A stretch of DNA of 64,000 bases from Apostichopus japonicus (GCF_037975245.1 NC_092569.1:7374501-7438500), one strand, 5' to 3'; numbered from the stretch's first letter, positions 33,509-49,876 are shown. Numbers and translations: made by a program. Notes: generated by a model not told the origin, from the letters alone.

Positions 33509-35645
33509 AGGTATCGATCAATCGAGTGTTCGGTATCGATCAATCGAATGTGCGGTATCGATCAGTCGAATGTGCGGTATCGATCAATTGAATTTGCGGA
33601 TTCGATCAATCGAATGTGCGGTATCGATCAGTCGAATGTGCCGTATCGATCAATCGAATGTGCGGTATTTGTCAATCGAATGTGCCGTACCGATCAATCG
33701 AATATTCGGTATCGATCAATCGAATGTGAGTTATCGATCAATCGAAAGTGCGGTACCGAACAATCGAATGTGAGGTACCGATCAATCGAATGTGCGGTAC
33801 CGAACAATCGAATGCGCGGTATCAATCAATCGAATGTGCCTTATCGATCAATCGAATGTGCGGTACCGAACAATCGAATGAGCGGTACCGATTAATCGAA
33901 TGTGCGGTACCGATCAATCGAATGTGCTGTATCGATCAATCGAATGTGCGTTAACGATCAGTCGAATGTGCGGTACTGATAAATCGAAAGCGCAGTATCG
34001 ATCAATCGAATGTGCGGTATCGATCAATCGATGTGCGTTATCGATAAACCGAATGCGCAGTATCAATCTATCGAATGTGCGGTACCGATCAATCGAATGT
34101 GCGGTACCGATCAATCGAATGTGCGGTATCGATCAATCGATAGCGCAGAATCGATCAAACGAATGTGCGGTATCGATCAATCGAATGTGCGCTACCGATC
34201 AATCGAATGTGCGGTATCGATCAATCGAATGTGCGTTATCGATCAATCGAATGTGCGGTATCTATCAATCGAAAGTGCAGCATCGAACAATCGAATGTGC
34301 GTTATCGATCAGTCAAATGTGCAGTATCGTTCAATCGAATGTGCGGTATCGATCAATCGAGTGTTCGGTATCGATCAATCGAATGTGCTCTATCGATCAA
34401 TCGAATGTGCGGTATCGATCAATCGAATTTGCGGATTCGATCAATCGAATGTGCGGTATCGATCAGTCGAATGTGCCGTATCGATCAATCGAATGTGCCG
34501 TATCGATCAATCGAATGTGCGGTATTTGTCAATCGAATGTGCCGTACCGATCAATCGAATGTTCGGTATCGATCAATCGAATGTGAGTTATCGATCAATC
34601 GAAAGTGCGGTACCGAACAATCGAATGTGAGGTACCGATCAATCGAATGTGCGGTACCGAACAATCGAATGCGCGGTATCGATCAATCGAATGTGCCTTA
34701 TCGATCAATCGAATGTGCGGTATCGATCAATCGAATGTGCGTTGTCGATCAATCGATTGTGCGGTACAGATCAGTCGAATGTGCGGTACCGATCAATCGA
34801 ATGTGCGGTATCGATCAATCGAATGTGATATCGAAAATCGAATGTGCCGTACCGATCAATCGAATGTGTGTTACCGATCAATATAATATGTGTTATTGAT
34901 CAATCGAATGTGCGGTACTGATAAATCGAAAGCGCAGTATCGATCAATCGAATGTGCCGTATCGATCAATCGAATGTGCGTTAACGATCAATCGAATGTG
35001 CGGTACTGATAAATCGAAAGCGCAGTATCGATCAATCGAATGTGCGGTATCGATCAATCGATGTGCGTTATCGATAAATCGAATGCGCAGTATCAATCTA
35101 TCGAATGTGCGGTACCGATCAATCGAATGTGCGGTACCGATCAATCGAATGTGCGATATCGATCAATCGAATGTGCGGTATCGATCAATCGATAGCGCAG
35201 AATCGATCAATCGAATGTGCGGTACCGATCAATCGAATGTGCGTTACCGATCAATCGAATGTGCGGTACCGATCAATCGAAAGTGCGGTACCGAACAATC
35301 GAATGTGCGGTAATGATCAATCGAATGTTCGGTACCGAACAATCGAATGCGCGGTATCGATCAATCGAATGTGCCTTATCGATCAATCGAAAGTGCGGTA
35401 CCGATCAATCGAATGTGCTGTACCGATCAATCGAATGTACGGTATCGATCAATCGAATGTGCGTTATCGATCAATCGAATATGCGGTACCGATCAGACGA
35501 ATGTTCGGTACCGATTAATCGAATGTGCGGTATCGATCAATCGAATGTGCGGTACCGAAAATCGAATGTGCCGTACCGATCAATCGAATGTGTGTTACCG
35601 ATCAATATAATGTGTGTTATTGATCGATCGAATGTGCGGTACTGA
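33067..35645. repeat. 2.6-kb block, copy 1 (pairs with 36994-39637)
   Basis: Matches 36994-39637 with offsets 3927, 3992, 4014 and back to 3992. Each change is a gain or loss of about one to three satellite units, one of them a partial unit with a one-base loss (GATCAATCGAAGTGC at about 37605). This records slippage since duplication. Confidence 0.8.
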
Positions 35646-36993
35646 TAAATCGAAATCGCAGTATCGATCAATCGAATGTGCCGTATCGATCAATCGAATG
35701 TGCGGTACCGATCAATCGAATGTGCGGTACTGATAAATCGAAACGGCAGTATCGATCAATCGAATGTGCGGTATCGGTCAATCAATGTGCGATATCGACT
35801 AATCGAATGTGCAGTATCGATCAATCGAATGTGCGGTATCGATCAATCGAATGTGATACCGAAAATCGAATGTGCCGTACAGATCAATCGAATGTGTGTT
35901 ACCGATCAATCGAAGGTGCGTTATCGATCAATCGAATGTGCGGTACCGATCAATCGAATGTGCGTTATCGATCAATCGAATGTGCGGTACCGATCAATCG
36001 AATGTGCGGTACCGATCAATCGAAAGCGCAGTATCAATCAATCGAATGTGCATTACCGATCAATTGAATCTGCGGTACCGATCAATCGAATGTGCGGTAT
36101 CGATCAATCGAATGTGCGGTATCGATCAATCGAATGTGCGGTACCGATCAAACGAATGTGCGGTACCGATAAACCGATAGCGCAGTATCGATCAATCGAA
36201 TGTGCTGTACCGATCAATCGAATGTGCGGTATCGATCAATCGAATGTGCGGTACCGATCAATCGAATGTGCGGTACCGATCAATCGAATGTGCGTTATCG
36301 ATCAATCAAATGTGCGGTATCGATCAATCAAAAGTGCAGCATCGATCAATCGAATATGCGTTATCGATCAGTCAAATGTGCAGTATCGTTCAATCGAATG
36401 TGAAGTATCGATCAATCGAGTGTTCGGTATCGATCAATGGAATGTGCGGTATCGATCAGTCGAATGTGCGGTATCGATCAATCGAATTTGCGGATTCGAT
36501 CAATCGAATGTGCGGTATCGATCAGTCGAATGTGCCGTATCGATCAATCGAATGTGCCGTATCGATCAATCGAATGTGCGGTATTTGTCAATCGAATGTG
36601 CCGTACCGATCAATCGAATGTGCGGTATCGATCAATCGAATGTGAGTTATCGATCAATCGAAAGTGCGGTACCGAACAATCGAATGTGCGGTACCGATCA
36701 ATCGAATGTGCGGTACCGAACAATCGAATGCGCGGTATCGATCAATCGAATGTGCCTTATCGATCAATCGAAAGTGCGGTACCGAACAATCGAATGTGCG
36801 GTACCGATTAATCGAATGTGCGGTACCGATCAATCGAATGTGCTGTACCGATCAATCGAATGTACGGTATCGATCAATCGAATGTGCGTTATCGATCAAT
36901 CGAATGTGCGGTACAGATCAGTCGAATGTGCGGTACCGATCAATCGAATGTGCGGTACCGAACAATCGAATGTGCGGTACCGATTAATCGTAT

Positions 36994-39637
36994 GTGCGGT
37001 ACCGATCAATCGAACGTGCTGTACCGATCAATCAAATGTACGGTATCGATCAATCGAATGTGCGTTATCGATCAATCGATTGTGCGGTACAGATCAATCG
37101 AATGTGCGGTACCGATCAATCCAATGTGCGGTATCGTTCAATCGATGTGCGTTATCGACTGATCGAATGCGCAGTATCGATCTATCGAATGTGCGGTATC
37201 GATCAATCGAATGTGCGGTATCGATCAATCGAATGTGCGCTACCGATCAATCGAATGTGCGGTACCGATCAAACGAATGTGCGGTACCGATAAATCGATA
37301 GCGCAGTATCGATCAATCGAATGTGCGCTACCGATCAATCGAATGTGCGGTATCGATCAATCGAATGTGCGGTAACGATCAATCGAATGTGCGTTATCGA
37401 TCAATCGAATGTGCGGTATCGATCAATCGAAAGTGCAGCATCGATCAATCGAATATGCGTTATCGATCAGTCAAATGTGCAGTATCGTTCAATCGAATGT
37501 GAGGTATCGATCAATCGAGTGTTCGGTATCGATCAATCGAATGTGCGGTATCGATCAGTCGAATGTGCGGTATCGATCAATCGAATTTGCGGATTCGATC
37601 AATCGAAGTGCGGTATCGATCAGTCGAATGTGCCGTATCGATCAATCGAATGTGCGGTATTTGTCAATCGAATGTGCCGTACCGATCAATCGAATATTCG
37701 GTATCGATCAATCGAATGTGAGTTATCGATCAATCGAAAGTGCGGTACCGAACAATCGAATGTGAGGTACCGATCAATCGAATGTGCGGTACCGAACAAT
37801 CGAATGCGCGGTATCGATCAATCGAATGTGCCTTATCGATCAATCGAATGTGCGGTACCGAACAATCGAATGAGCGGTACCGATTAATCGAATGTGCGGT
37901 ACCGATCAATCGAATGTGCTGTATCGATCAATCGAATGTGCGTTAACGATCAGTCGAATGTGCGGTACTGATAAATCGAAAGCGCAGTATCGATCAATCG
38001 AATGTGCGGTATCGATCAATCGATGTGCGTTATCGATAAACCGAATGCGCAGTATCAATCTATCGAATGTGCGGTACCGATCAATCGAATGTGCGGTACC
38101 GATCAATCGAATGTGCGGTATCGATCAATCGATAGCGCAGAATCGATCAAACGAATGTGCGGTATCGATCAATCGAATGTGCGCTACCGATCAATCGAAT
38201 GTGCGGTATCGATCAATCGAATGTGCGGTAACGATCAATCGAATGTGCGTTATCGATCAATCGAATGTGCGGTATCTATCAATCGAAAGTGCAGCATCGA
38301 TCAATCGAATATGCGTTATCGATCAGTCAAATGTGCAGTATCGTTCAATCGAATGTGCGGTATCGATCAATCGAGTGTTCGGTATCGATCAATCGAATGT
38401 GCTCTATCGATCAGTCGAATGTGCGGTATCGATCAATCGAATTTGCGGATTCGATCAATCGAATGTGCGGTATCGATCAGTCGAATGTGCCGTATCGATC
38501 AATCGAATGTGCCGTATCGATCAATCGAATGTGCGGTATTTGTCAATCGAATGTGCCGTACCGATCAATCGAATGTTCGGTATCGATCAATCGAATGTGA
38601 GTTATCGATCAATCGAAAGTGCGGTACCGAACAATCGAATGTGAGGTACCGATCAATCGAATGTGCGGTACCGAACAATCGAATGCGCGGTATCGATCAA
38701 TCGAATGTGCCTTATCGATCAATCGAATGTGCGGTATCGATCAATCGAATGTGCGTTATCGATCAATCGATTGTGCGGTACAGATCAGTCGAATGTGCGG
38801 TACCGATCAATCGAATGTGCGGTATCGATCAATCGAATGTGATATCGAAAATCGAATGTGCCGTACCGATCAATCGAATGTGTGTTACCGATCAATATAA
38901 TATGTGTTATTGATCAATCGAATGTGCGGTACTGATAAATCGAAAGCGCAGTATCGATCAATCGAATGTGCCGTATCGATCAATCGAATGTGCGTTAACG
39001 ATCAATCGAATGTGCGGTACTGATAAATCGAAAGCGCAGTATCGATCAATCGAATGTGCGGTATCGATCAATCGATGTGCGTTATCGATAAATCGAATGC
39101 GCAGTATCAATCTATCGAATGTGCGGTACCGATCAATCGAATGTGCGGTACCGATCAATCGAATGTGCGATATCGATCAATCGAATGTGCGGTATCGATC
39201 AATCGATAGCGCAGAATCGATCAATCGAATGTGCGGTACCGATCAATCGAATGTGCGTTACCGATCAATCGAATGTGCGGTACCGATCAATCGAAAGTGC
39301 GGTACCGAACAATCGAATGTGCGGTAATGATCAATCGAATGTTCGGTACCGAACAATCGAATGCGCGGTATCGATCAATCGAATGTGCGGTACCGATCAA
39401 TCGAATGTGCTGTACCGATCAATCGAAAGTACGGTATCGATCAATCGAATGTGCGTTATCGATCAATCGAATATGCGGTACCGATCAGACGAATGTGCGG
39501 TACCGATCAATCGAATGTGCGGTATCGATCAATCGAATGTGCGGTACCGAAAATCGAATGTGCCGTACCGATCAATCGAATGTGTGTTACCGATCAATAT
39601 AATGTGTGTTATTGATCGATCGAATGTGCGGTACTGA
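36994..39637. repeat. 2.6-kb block, copy 2
   Basis: Partner of 33067-35645. Its right part (from about 38720) is also the start of the 11-kb block described next, so duplications overlap and were made in several rounds. Confidence 0.8.
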
Positions 39638-42600
39638 TAAATCGAAAGCGCAGTATCGATCAATCGAATGTGCCGTATCGATCAATCGAATGTGCGGTAC
39701 CGATCAATCGAATGTGCGGTACTGATAAATCGAAACGGCAGTATCGATCAATCGAATGTGCGGTATCGGTCAATCAATGTGCGATATCGACTAATCGAAT
39801 GTGCAGTATCGATCAATCGAATGTGCGGTATCGATCAATCGAATGTGATACCGAAAATCGAATGTGCCGTACAGATCAATCGAATGTGTGTTACCGATCA
39901 ATCGAAGGTGCGTTATCGATCAATCGAATGTGCGGTACCGATCAATCGAATGTGCGTTATCGATCAATCGAATGTGCGGTACCGATCAATCGAATGTGCG
40001 GTACCGATCAATCGAAAGCGCAGTATCAATCAATCGAATGTGCGGTACCGATCAATCGAATGTGCGGAACCGATCAATCGAATGTGCGGTACCGATCAAT
40101 CGAATGTGCGGTACCGATCAATCGAATGTGCGGTATCGATCAATCGATAGCGCAGAATCGATCAATCGAATGTGCGGTACCGATCAATCGAATGTGCGTT
40201 ACCGATCAATCCATTGTGCGGTACCGATCAATCCATTGTGCGGTACCGATAAATCGAAAGCGCAGTATCGATCAATCGAATGTGCGGTACCGATCAATCA
40301 AATGTGCGGAACCGATCAATTGAATGTGCGGTACCGATAAATCGAATGTGCGGTATCGATCAATCGATAGCGCAGAATCGATCAATCGAATGTGCGGTAC
40401 CGATCAATCGAATGTGCATTACCGATCAATTGAATCTGCGATACCGATCAATCGAATGTGCGGTATCGATCAATCGAATGTGCGGTACCGATCAATCGAA
40501 TGTGCGGTACCGATCAAACGAATGTGCGGTACCGATAAACCGATAGCGCAGTATCGATCAATCGAATGTGCTGTACCGATCAATCGAATGTGCGGTATCG
40601 ATCAATCGAATGTGCGGTACCGATCAATCGAATGTGCGGTACCGATCAATCGAATGTGCGTTATCGATCAATCAAATGTGCGGTATCGATCAATCAAAAG
40701 TGCAGCATCGATCAATCGAATATGCGTTATCGATCAGTCAAATGTGCAGTATCGTTCAATCGAATGTGAAGTATCGATCAATCGAGTGTTCGGTATCGAT
40801 CAATGGAATGTGCGGTATCGATCAGTCGAATGTGCGGTATCGATCAATCGAATTTGCGGATTCGATCAATCGAATGTGCGGTATCGATCAGTCGAATGTG
40901 CCGTATCGATCAATCGAATGTGCCGTATCGATCAATCGAATGTGCGGTATTTGTCAATCGAATGTGCCGTACCGATCAATCGAATGTGCGGTATCGATCA
41001 ATCGAATGTGAGTTATCGATCAATCGAAAGTGCGGTACCGAACAATCGAATGTGCGGTACCGATCAATCGAATGTGCGGTACCGATAAATCGAATGCGCG
41101 GTATCGATCAATCGAATGTGCCTTATCGATCAATCGAAAGTGCGGTACCGAACAATCGAATGTGCGGTACCGATTAATCGAATGTGCGGTACCGATCAAT
41201 CGAATGTGCTGTACCGATCAATCGAATGTACGGTATCGATCAATCGAATGTGCGTTATCGATCAATCGAATGTGCGGTACAGATCAGTCGAATGTGCGGT
41301 ACCGATCAATCGAATGTGCGGTATCGATCAATCGAATGTGATATCGAAAATCGAATGTGCAGTACCGATCAATCGAATGTGTGTTACCGATCAATATAAT
41401 GCGTGTTATTGATCAATCGAATGTGCGGTACTGATAAATCGAAAGCGCAGTATCGATCAATCCATGTGCGTTATCGTTAAATCGAATGCGCAGTATCGAT
41501 CTATCGAATGTGCGTTATCGATCAATCGAATGTGCGGTACCGATCAATCGAATGTGCGGTATCGATCAATCGAATGTGATATCGAAAATCGAATGTGCCG
41601 TACCGATCAATCGAATGTGCGGTATTTGTCATTCGAATGTGCGGTATCGATCAATCGAATGTGCGGTATCGATCAATCGAAAGTGCAGCATCGATCAATC
41701 GAATATGCGTTATCGATCAGTCAAATGTGCAGTATCGTTCAATCGAATGTGCGTTATCGATCAATCGAGTGTGCGGTATCGATCAATCGAATGTGCGGTA
41801 TCGATCAGTCGAATGTGCGGTATCGATCAATCGAATTTGCGGATTCGTCAATCGAATGTGCGGTATCGATCAGTCGAATGTGCCGTATCGATCAATCGAA
41901 TGTGCGGTATTTGTCAATCGAATGTGCCGTACCGATCAATCGAATGTGCGGTATCGATCAATCGAATGTGAGTTATCGAAAGTGCGGTACCGAAAAATCG
42001 AATGTGAGGTACCGATCAATCGAATGTGCGGTACCGAACAATCGAATGCGCGGTATCGATCAATCGAATGTGCGGTACCGATCTATCGAATGTGCGGTAT
42101 CGATCAATCGATGTTCGTTATCGACTAATCGAATGCGCAGTATCGATCAATCGAATGTGCGGTATTTGTCAATCGAATGTGCCGTACCGATCAATCGAAT
42201 GTGCGGTATCGATGAATCGAATGTGCGTTACCGATCAATCGAATGTTCGGTACCGATAAATCGAATGTGCGTTATCGATCAATCGAATGTGAGGTACCGA
42301 TCAATCGAATACGTGGTACCGATAAATCGAAAGCGCAGTATCGATCAATCGAGTGTGCGGTATCGACTAATCGAATGCGCAGTATCGATCTATCGAATGT
42401 GCGGTATCGGTCAATCGAAAGTGCAGTACCGATTAATCGAATGTGCGTTACCGATCAATCGTATGTGCTGTACCGATCAATCGAATGTGCGGTACCGATC
42501 AATCTAATGTGTTGTATCGATCAATCGAATGTGCGGTATCGATCAATCGATAGCGCAGTATCGATCAATCGAATGTGCGGTACCGATCAATCGATGTTCG

Positions 42601-45600
42601 TTATCGACTAATCGAATAAGCAGTATCGATCTATCGAATGTGCGTTATTGATCAATCGAATGTGCGGTATCGATCAATCGAATGTGATACCGAAAATCGA
42701 ATGTGCCGTACCGATAGATCGAATGTGCGTAACCGATCAATCGAATGTGCGTTATCGATCAATCGAATGTGCGGTACCGATCAATCGAATGTGCGGTATC
42801 GATTAATCGAATGTGCGGTATCCATCAATCGAATGTGCTGTACCGATCAATCGAATGTGCGGTATCGATCAATCGAATGTGCGGTATCGATCAATCGAAT
42901 GTGCGGTACCGATCAATCGAATGTACAGTACCGATCAATCGAATGTGCGGTATCGATCAATCGAATGTGCCGTATCGATCAATCGAATGTGCCGTATCGA
43001 TCAATCGAATGTGCGGTATTTGTCAATCGAATGTGCCGTACCGATAAATGGAATATGCGGTATCGATCAATCGAATGTGAGTTATCGATCAATCGAAAGT
43101 GCGGTACCGAACAATCGAATGTGCGGTACCGATCAATCGAATGTGCGGTACCGAACAATCGAATGCGCGGTATCGATCAATCGAATGTGTGGTATCGATC
43201 AATCGAATGTGCGGTACCGAACAATCGAATGTGCGGTACCGATCAATCGAATGTGCGGTACCGATCAATCGAATGTGCTGTACCGATCAATCGAATGTAC
43301 GGTATCGATCAATCGAATGTGCGTTATCGATCAATCGAATGTGCGGTACCGAGCAGCCGAATGTGCGGTACCGATCAATCGAATGTGCGGTATCGATCAA
43401 TCGAATGTGATACCGAAAATCGAATGTGCCGTACCGATCAATCGAATGTGTGTTACCGATCAATATAATGTGTGTTATTGATCAATCGAATGTGCGGTAC
43501 TGATAATTCGAAAGCGCAGTATCGATCAATCGAATGTGCCGTATCGATCAATCGAATGTGCGTTACCGATCAATCGAATGTGCGGTACTGATAATTCGAA
43601 AGCGCAGTATCGATCAATCGAATGTGCCGTATCGATCAATCGAATGTGCGTTATCGATCAATCGAATGTGCGGTATCGATCAATCGATGTGCGTTATCGA
43701 TAAATCGAATGCGCAGTATCGATCTATCGAATGTGCGGTATCGGTCAATCGAAAGTGCAGTACCGATTAATCGAATGTGCGATATCGATGAATCGAATGT
43801 ACGTTACCGATCAATCGTATGTGCGGTACCGATCAATCGAATGTGAGGTACCGATCAATCGAATATGTTGTATCGATCAATCGAATGTGCGGTATCGATC
43901 AATCGATAGCGCGGTATCGATCAATCGAATGTGCGGTACCGATCAATCGATGTGCGTTATCGACTAATCGAATGTGCAGTATCGATCTATCGAATGTGCG
44001 TTATCGATCAATCGAATGTGCGGTATCGATCAATCGAATGTGATACCGAAAATCGAATGTGCCGTACCGATCAATCGAATGTGCGTTACCGATCAATCGA
44101 ATGTGCGTTATCGATCAATCGAATGTGCGGTACCGATCAATCTAATGTGTTGTATCGATCAATCGAATGTGCGGTATCGATCAATCGATAGCGCAGTATC
44201 GATCAATCGAATGTGCGGTACCGATCAATCGATGTTCGTTATCGACTAATCGAATAAGCAGTATCGATCTATCGAATGTGCGGTATCGATCAATCGAATG
44301 TGCGGTATCGATCAATCGAATGTGCGGTACCGATCAATCGAATGTGCAGTACCGATCAATCGAATGTGCGGTATCGATCAATAGAATGTGCGGTATCGAT
44401 CAATCGATGTTCGTTATCGACTAATCGAATAAGCAGTATCGATCTATCGAATGTGCGGTATCGATCAATCGAATTTGCGGTATCGATCAATCGAATGTGC
44501 GGTACCGATCAATCGAATGTGCAGTACCGATCAATCGAATGTGCCGTATCGATCAATCGAATGTGCGGTATTTGTTAATCGAATGTGCCGTTCCGATAAA
44601 TGGAATGTGCGGTATCGATCAATCGAATGTGAGTTATCGATCAATCGAATGTGCGGTACCGATCAATCGAATGTGCTGTACCGATCAATCGAATGTACGG
44701 TATCGATCAATCGAATGTGCGTTATCGATCAATCGAATGTGCGGTACCGATCAGTCGATAGCGCGGTATCGATCAATCGAATGTGCGGTACCGATCAATC
44801 GATGTGCGTTATCGACTAATCGAATGTGCAGTATCGATCTATCGAATGTGCGTTATCGATCAATCGAATGTGCGGTATCGATCAATCGAATGTGATACCG
44901 AAAATCGAATGTGCCTTACCGATCAATCGAAGGTGCGTTACCGATCAATCGAATGTGCGTTATCGATCAATCGAATGTGCGGCATCGATCAATCGAAAGT
45001 GCAGCATCGATCAATCGAATGTGCGTTATCGATCAATCGAATGTGCGGTACCGATCAATCGAATGTGCGGTATCGATCAATCGAATGTGCGGTATCGATC
45101 AATCGAATGTGCGGTACCGATCAATCGAATGTGCGGTACCGATCAATCGAATGTGCGGTTCCGATAAATCGATAGCGCAGTATCTATCAATCGTATGTGC
45201 GGTACCGATCAATCGAATATGCGGTATCGATCATTCGAATGTGCGGTATTTGTCAATCGAATGTGCCGTACCGATCAATCGAATGTGCGGTATCGATGAA
45301 TCGAATGTGCGTTACCGATCAATCGAATGTTCGGTACCGATAAATCGAATGTGCCTTATCGATCAATCGAATGTGCGGTACCGATCAGTCGAATGTGCGG
45401 TACCGATCAATCGAATACGTGGTACCAATAAATCGAAGGCGCAGTATCGATCAATCGAATGTGCGGTATAGATCAATCGATGTGCGTTTTCGACTAATCG
45501 AATGCGCAGTATCGATCTATCGAATGTGCGGTATCGGTCAATCGAAAGTGCAGTACCGATTAAACGAATGTGCGATATCGATGAATCGAATGTGCGTTAC

Positions 45601-48050
45601 CGATCAATCGTATGTGCGGTACCGATCAATCGAATGTGCGGTACCGATCAATCGATGTTCGTTCTATCGACTAATCGAATGTGCGTTATCGATCAATCGA
45701 ATGTGCGGTGTCGATCAATCGAATGTGATACCGAAAATCGAATGTGCCGTACCAATCAATCGAATGTGCGTTACCGATCAATCGAATGTGCGTTATCGAT
45801 CAATCGAATGTGCGGTATCGATCAATCGAAAGTGCAGCATCGATAAATCGAATGTGCGTTATCGATCAATCGAATGTGCTGTACCGATCAATCGAATGTG
45901 CGGTATCGATCAATCGAATGTGCGGTATCGATCAATCGAATGTGCCGTACCGATCAATCGAATGTGCAGTACCGATCAGTCGAATATGCTGTACCGATCA
46001 ATCGAATGTGCGGTATCTATCAATCGAATGTGCGGTATCGATCAATCGAATGTGCGGTACCGATGAATCGAATGTTCGGTACCGATAAATCGAAAGCGCA
46101 GTATCGATCAATCGAAAGTGCGGTATCGATCAATCGATGTGCGTTATCGACTAATCGAATGCGTAGTATCGATCAATCGAATGTGCGGTATCGATCAATC
46201 GAATATGCGGTACCGATCAATCGAATGTGCGTTACCGATCAATCGAATGTTCGGTACCGATAAATCGAATGTGCGTTATCGATCAATCGAATGTGCGGTA
46301 CCGATCAGTCGAATTAGCGGTATCGATCAATCGAATACGTGGTACAAATAAATCGAAAGCGCAGTATCGATCAATCGAATGTGCGGTATCGATCAATCGA
46401 TATGCGTTATCGACTAATCGAATGTGCAGTATCGATCTATCGAATGTGCTGTATCGATCAATCGACTGTGATTCCGAAAATCGAATGTGCCGTACCGATC
46501 AATCGAATGTGTGTTACCGATCAATCGAATGTGCGTTATCGATCAATCGAATGTGCGGTATCGATCAATCGAAAGTGCAGCATCGATCAATCGAATGTGC
46601 GTTATCGATCAATCGAATGTGCCGTACCGATCAATCGAATATGCGGTATCGATCAATCGAATGTGCGTTACCGATCAATCGAATGTGCGGTATCGATCAA
46701 TGGATAGCGCAGAATCGATCAATCGAATGTGCGGTACCGATCAATCGAATGTGCGTTACCGATCAATCGAATGTGCGGTACCGATCAATCAAAAGGGCAG
46801 CATCGATCAATCGAATGTGCGGTATCGATCAATCGATGTGCGTTATCGACTAATCGAATGCGCAGTATCGATCAATCGAATGTGCGGTATCAATCAATCG
46901 AATATGCGGTATCGATCGATCGAATGTGCGTTACCGATCAATCGAATGTGCGGTATCGATCAATGGATAGCGCAGAATCGATCAATCGAATGTGCGGTAC
47001 CGATCAATCGAATGTGCGTTACCGATCAATCGAATGTGCGGTACCGATCAATCAAAAGGGCAGTATCGATCAATCGAATGTGCGGTATCGATCAATCGAT
47101 GTGCGTTATCGACTAATCGAATGCGCAGTATCGATCAATCGAATGTGCGGTATCGATAAATCGAATGTGCGGTATCAATCAATCGAATGTGCGGTACCGA
47201 TCAAACGAATGTGCAGTACCGATCAATCGAATGCGTGGTACCGATAAATCGAAAGCGCAGTATCGATCAATAGAATGTGCGGTATCGATCAATCGATGTG
47301 CGTTATCGACTAATCGAATGCGCAGTATCGATCTATCGAATGTGCGGTATCGTTCAATCGAATGTGCGGAATCGATCAATCGAATGTGCAGTATCGATCA
47401 ATCGAACGCGCAGTATCGATCAATCGAATGTGCGGTACCGATCAATCGTATGTGCGGTATTTTTCAATCGAATGTTCCGTACCGATCAATCGAATGTGCG
47501 GTATCGATCAATCGAATGTGCGGTATCGATCAATCGAATATGCGGTATCGATTAATCGAATGTGCGCTACTGATCAATCGAATGTGCGGTACCGATCAAT
47601 CGAATGTGCGGTACCGATAAATCGATAGCGCAGTATCGATCAATCGTATGTGCGGTACCGATCAATCGAATGTGCGGTATCGGTCAATCGAATGTGCAGT
47701 ACCGATCAATCGAATGTGCGGTATCGATCAATCGAATGTGCGTTACCGATCAATCGAATGTTCGGTACCGATAAATCGAATGTGCGTTATCGATCAATCG
47801 AATGTGCGGTACCGATCAGTCGAATTAGCGGTATCGATCAATCGAATACGTGGTACAAATAAATCGAAAGCGCAGTATCGATCAATCGAATGTGCGGTAT
47901 CGATCAATCGATGTGCGTTATCGACTAATCGAATGTGCAGTATCGATCAATCGAATATGCGTTATCGATCAGTCAAATGTGCAGTATCGTTCAATCGAAT
48001 GTGCGGTATCGATCAATCGAGTGTTCGGTATCGATCAATCGAATGTGCGT
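38720..48050. repeat. 11-kb super-repeat, copy 1
   Basis: Recurs at 49877-59247. The offset is 11157 at first, 11179 after one 22-bp unit lost near 39390, 10867 after about 312 bp missing from copy 2 near 56130, and 11197 after about 330 bp gained near 57085-57415. Between these steps the two copies look almost identical (one visible difference: GATCTATCG at 43985 against GATCAATCG at 55164). Confidence 0.85.
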
Positions 48051-49866
48051 TACCGATCAATCGAATGTTCGGTACCGATAAATCGAATGTGCGTTATCGA
48101 TCAATCGAATGTGCGGTACCGATCAGTCGAATTAGCGGTATCGATCAATCGAATACGTGGTACAAATAAATCGAAAGCGCAGTATCGATCAATCGAATGT
48201 GCGGTATCGATCAATCGATGTGCGTTATCGACTAATCGAAAGTGCAGCATCGATCAATCGAATATGCGTTATCGATCAGTCAAATGTGCAGTATCGTTCA
48301 ATCGAATGTGCGGTATCGATCAATCGAGTGTTCGGTATCGATCAATCGAATGTGCTCTATCGATCAGTCGAATGTGCGGTATCGATCAATCGAATTTGCG
48401 GATTCGATCAATCGAATGTGCGGTATCGATCAGTCGAATGTGCCGTATCGATCAATCGAATGTGCCGTATCGATCAATCGAATGTGCGGTATTTGTCAAT
48501 CGAATGTGCCGTACCGATCAATCGAATGTTCGGTATCGATCAATCGAATGTGAGTTATCGATCAATCGAAAGTGCGGTACCGAACAATCGAATGTGAGGT
48601 ACCGATCAATCGAATGTGCGGTACCGAACAATCGAATGCGCGGTATCGATCAATCGAATGTGCCTTATCGATCAATCGAATGTGCGGTATCGATCAATCG
48701 AATGTGCGTTATCGATCAATCGATTGTGCGGTACAGATCAGTCGAATGTGCGGTACCGATCAATCGAATGTGCGGTATCGATCAATCGAATGTGATATCG
48801 AAAATCGAATGTGCCGTACCGATCAATCGAATGTGTGTTACCGATCAATATAATATGTGTTATTGATCAATCGAATGTGCGGTACTGATAAATCGAAAGC
48901 GCAGTATCGATCAATCGAATGTGCCGTATCGATCAATCGAATGTGCGTTAACGATCAATCGAATGTGCGGTACTGATAAATCGAAAGCGCAGTATCGATC
49001 AATCGAATGTGCGGTATCGATCAATCGATGTGCGTTATCGATAAATCGAATGCGCAGTATCAATCTATCGAATGTGCGGTACCGATCAATCGAATGTGCG
49101 GTACCGATCAATCGAATGTGCGGTACCGATCAATCAAAAGGGCAGTATCGATCAATCGAATGTGCGGTATCGATCAATCGATGTGCGTTATCGATCAATC
49201 GAATGTGCCGTACCGATCAATCGAATTTGCGGTATCGATCAATCGAATGTGCGTTACCGATCAATCGAATGTGCGGTACCGATCAATCGAATGTGCGGTA
49301 TCGATCAATGGATAGCGCAGAATCGATCAATCGAATGTGCGGTACCGATCAATCGAATGTGCGTTACCGATCAATCGAATGTGCGGTACCGATCAATCAA
49401 AAGGGCAGTATCGATCAATCGAATCTGCGGTATCGATCAATCGATGTGCGTTATCGACTAATCGAATGCGCAGTATCGATCAATCGAAATGTGCGGTATC
49501 GTTCAGTCGAATGTGCGGTATCGATCAATCGAATGTGCGGTTTCGATCAATCGAATGTGCGGTATCGATCTGTCGAATGTGCCGTATCGATCAATCGAAT
49601 GTGCCGTATCGATCAATCGAATGTGCGGTATTTGTCAATCGAATGTTCGGTACCGATCAATCGAATGTGCGGTATCGATGAATCGAATGTGCGTTACCGA
49701 TCAATCGAATGTTCGGTACCGATAAATCGAATGTGCCTTATCGATCAATCGAATGTGCGGTACCGATCAGTCGAATGTGCGGTACCGATCAATCGAATAC
49801 GTGGTACCAATAAATCGAAGGCGCAGTATTGATCAATCGAATGTGCGGTATAGATCAATCGATGTG
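48050..49866. repeat. 1.8-kb block repeated at 61834-63650
   Basis: Offset 13784, dropping to 13783 after a one-base loss near 63009 (CGAATTGCGG for CGAATTTGCGG). It holds the module with ATCAATATAATATGTG and TTAACGATCAATCG units that also occurs near 32450, 34880, 38900 and 50050. Confidence 0.82.
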
Positions 49867-49876
49867 CGTTTTCGAT

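Noticed and set aside
48911-49111. Identical 66-codon minus-strand frames (also at 34944, 38958, 50115 and 62695)
   Set aside because: Minus-strand satellite frames that stay open only where variant units lose the TGA in ATTGATCG. Identity comes from segmental duplication.
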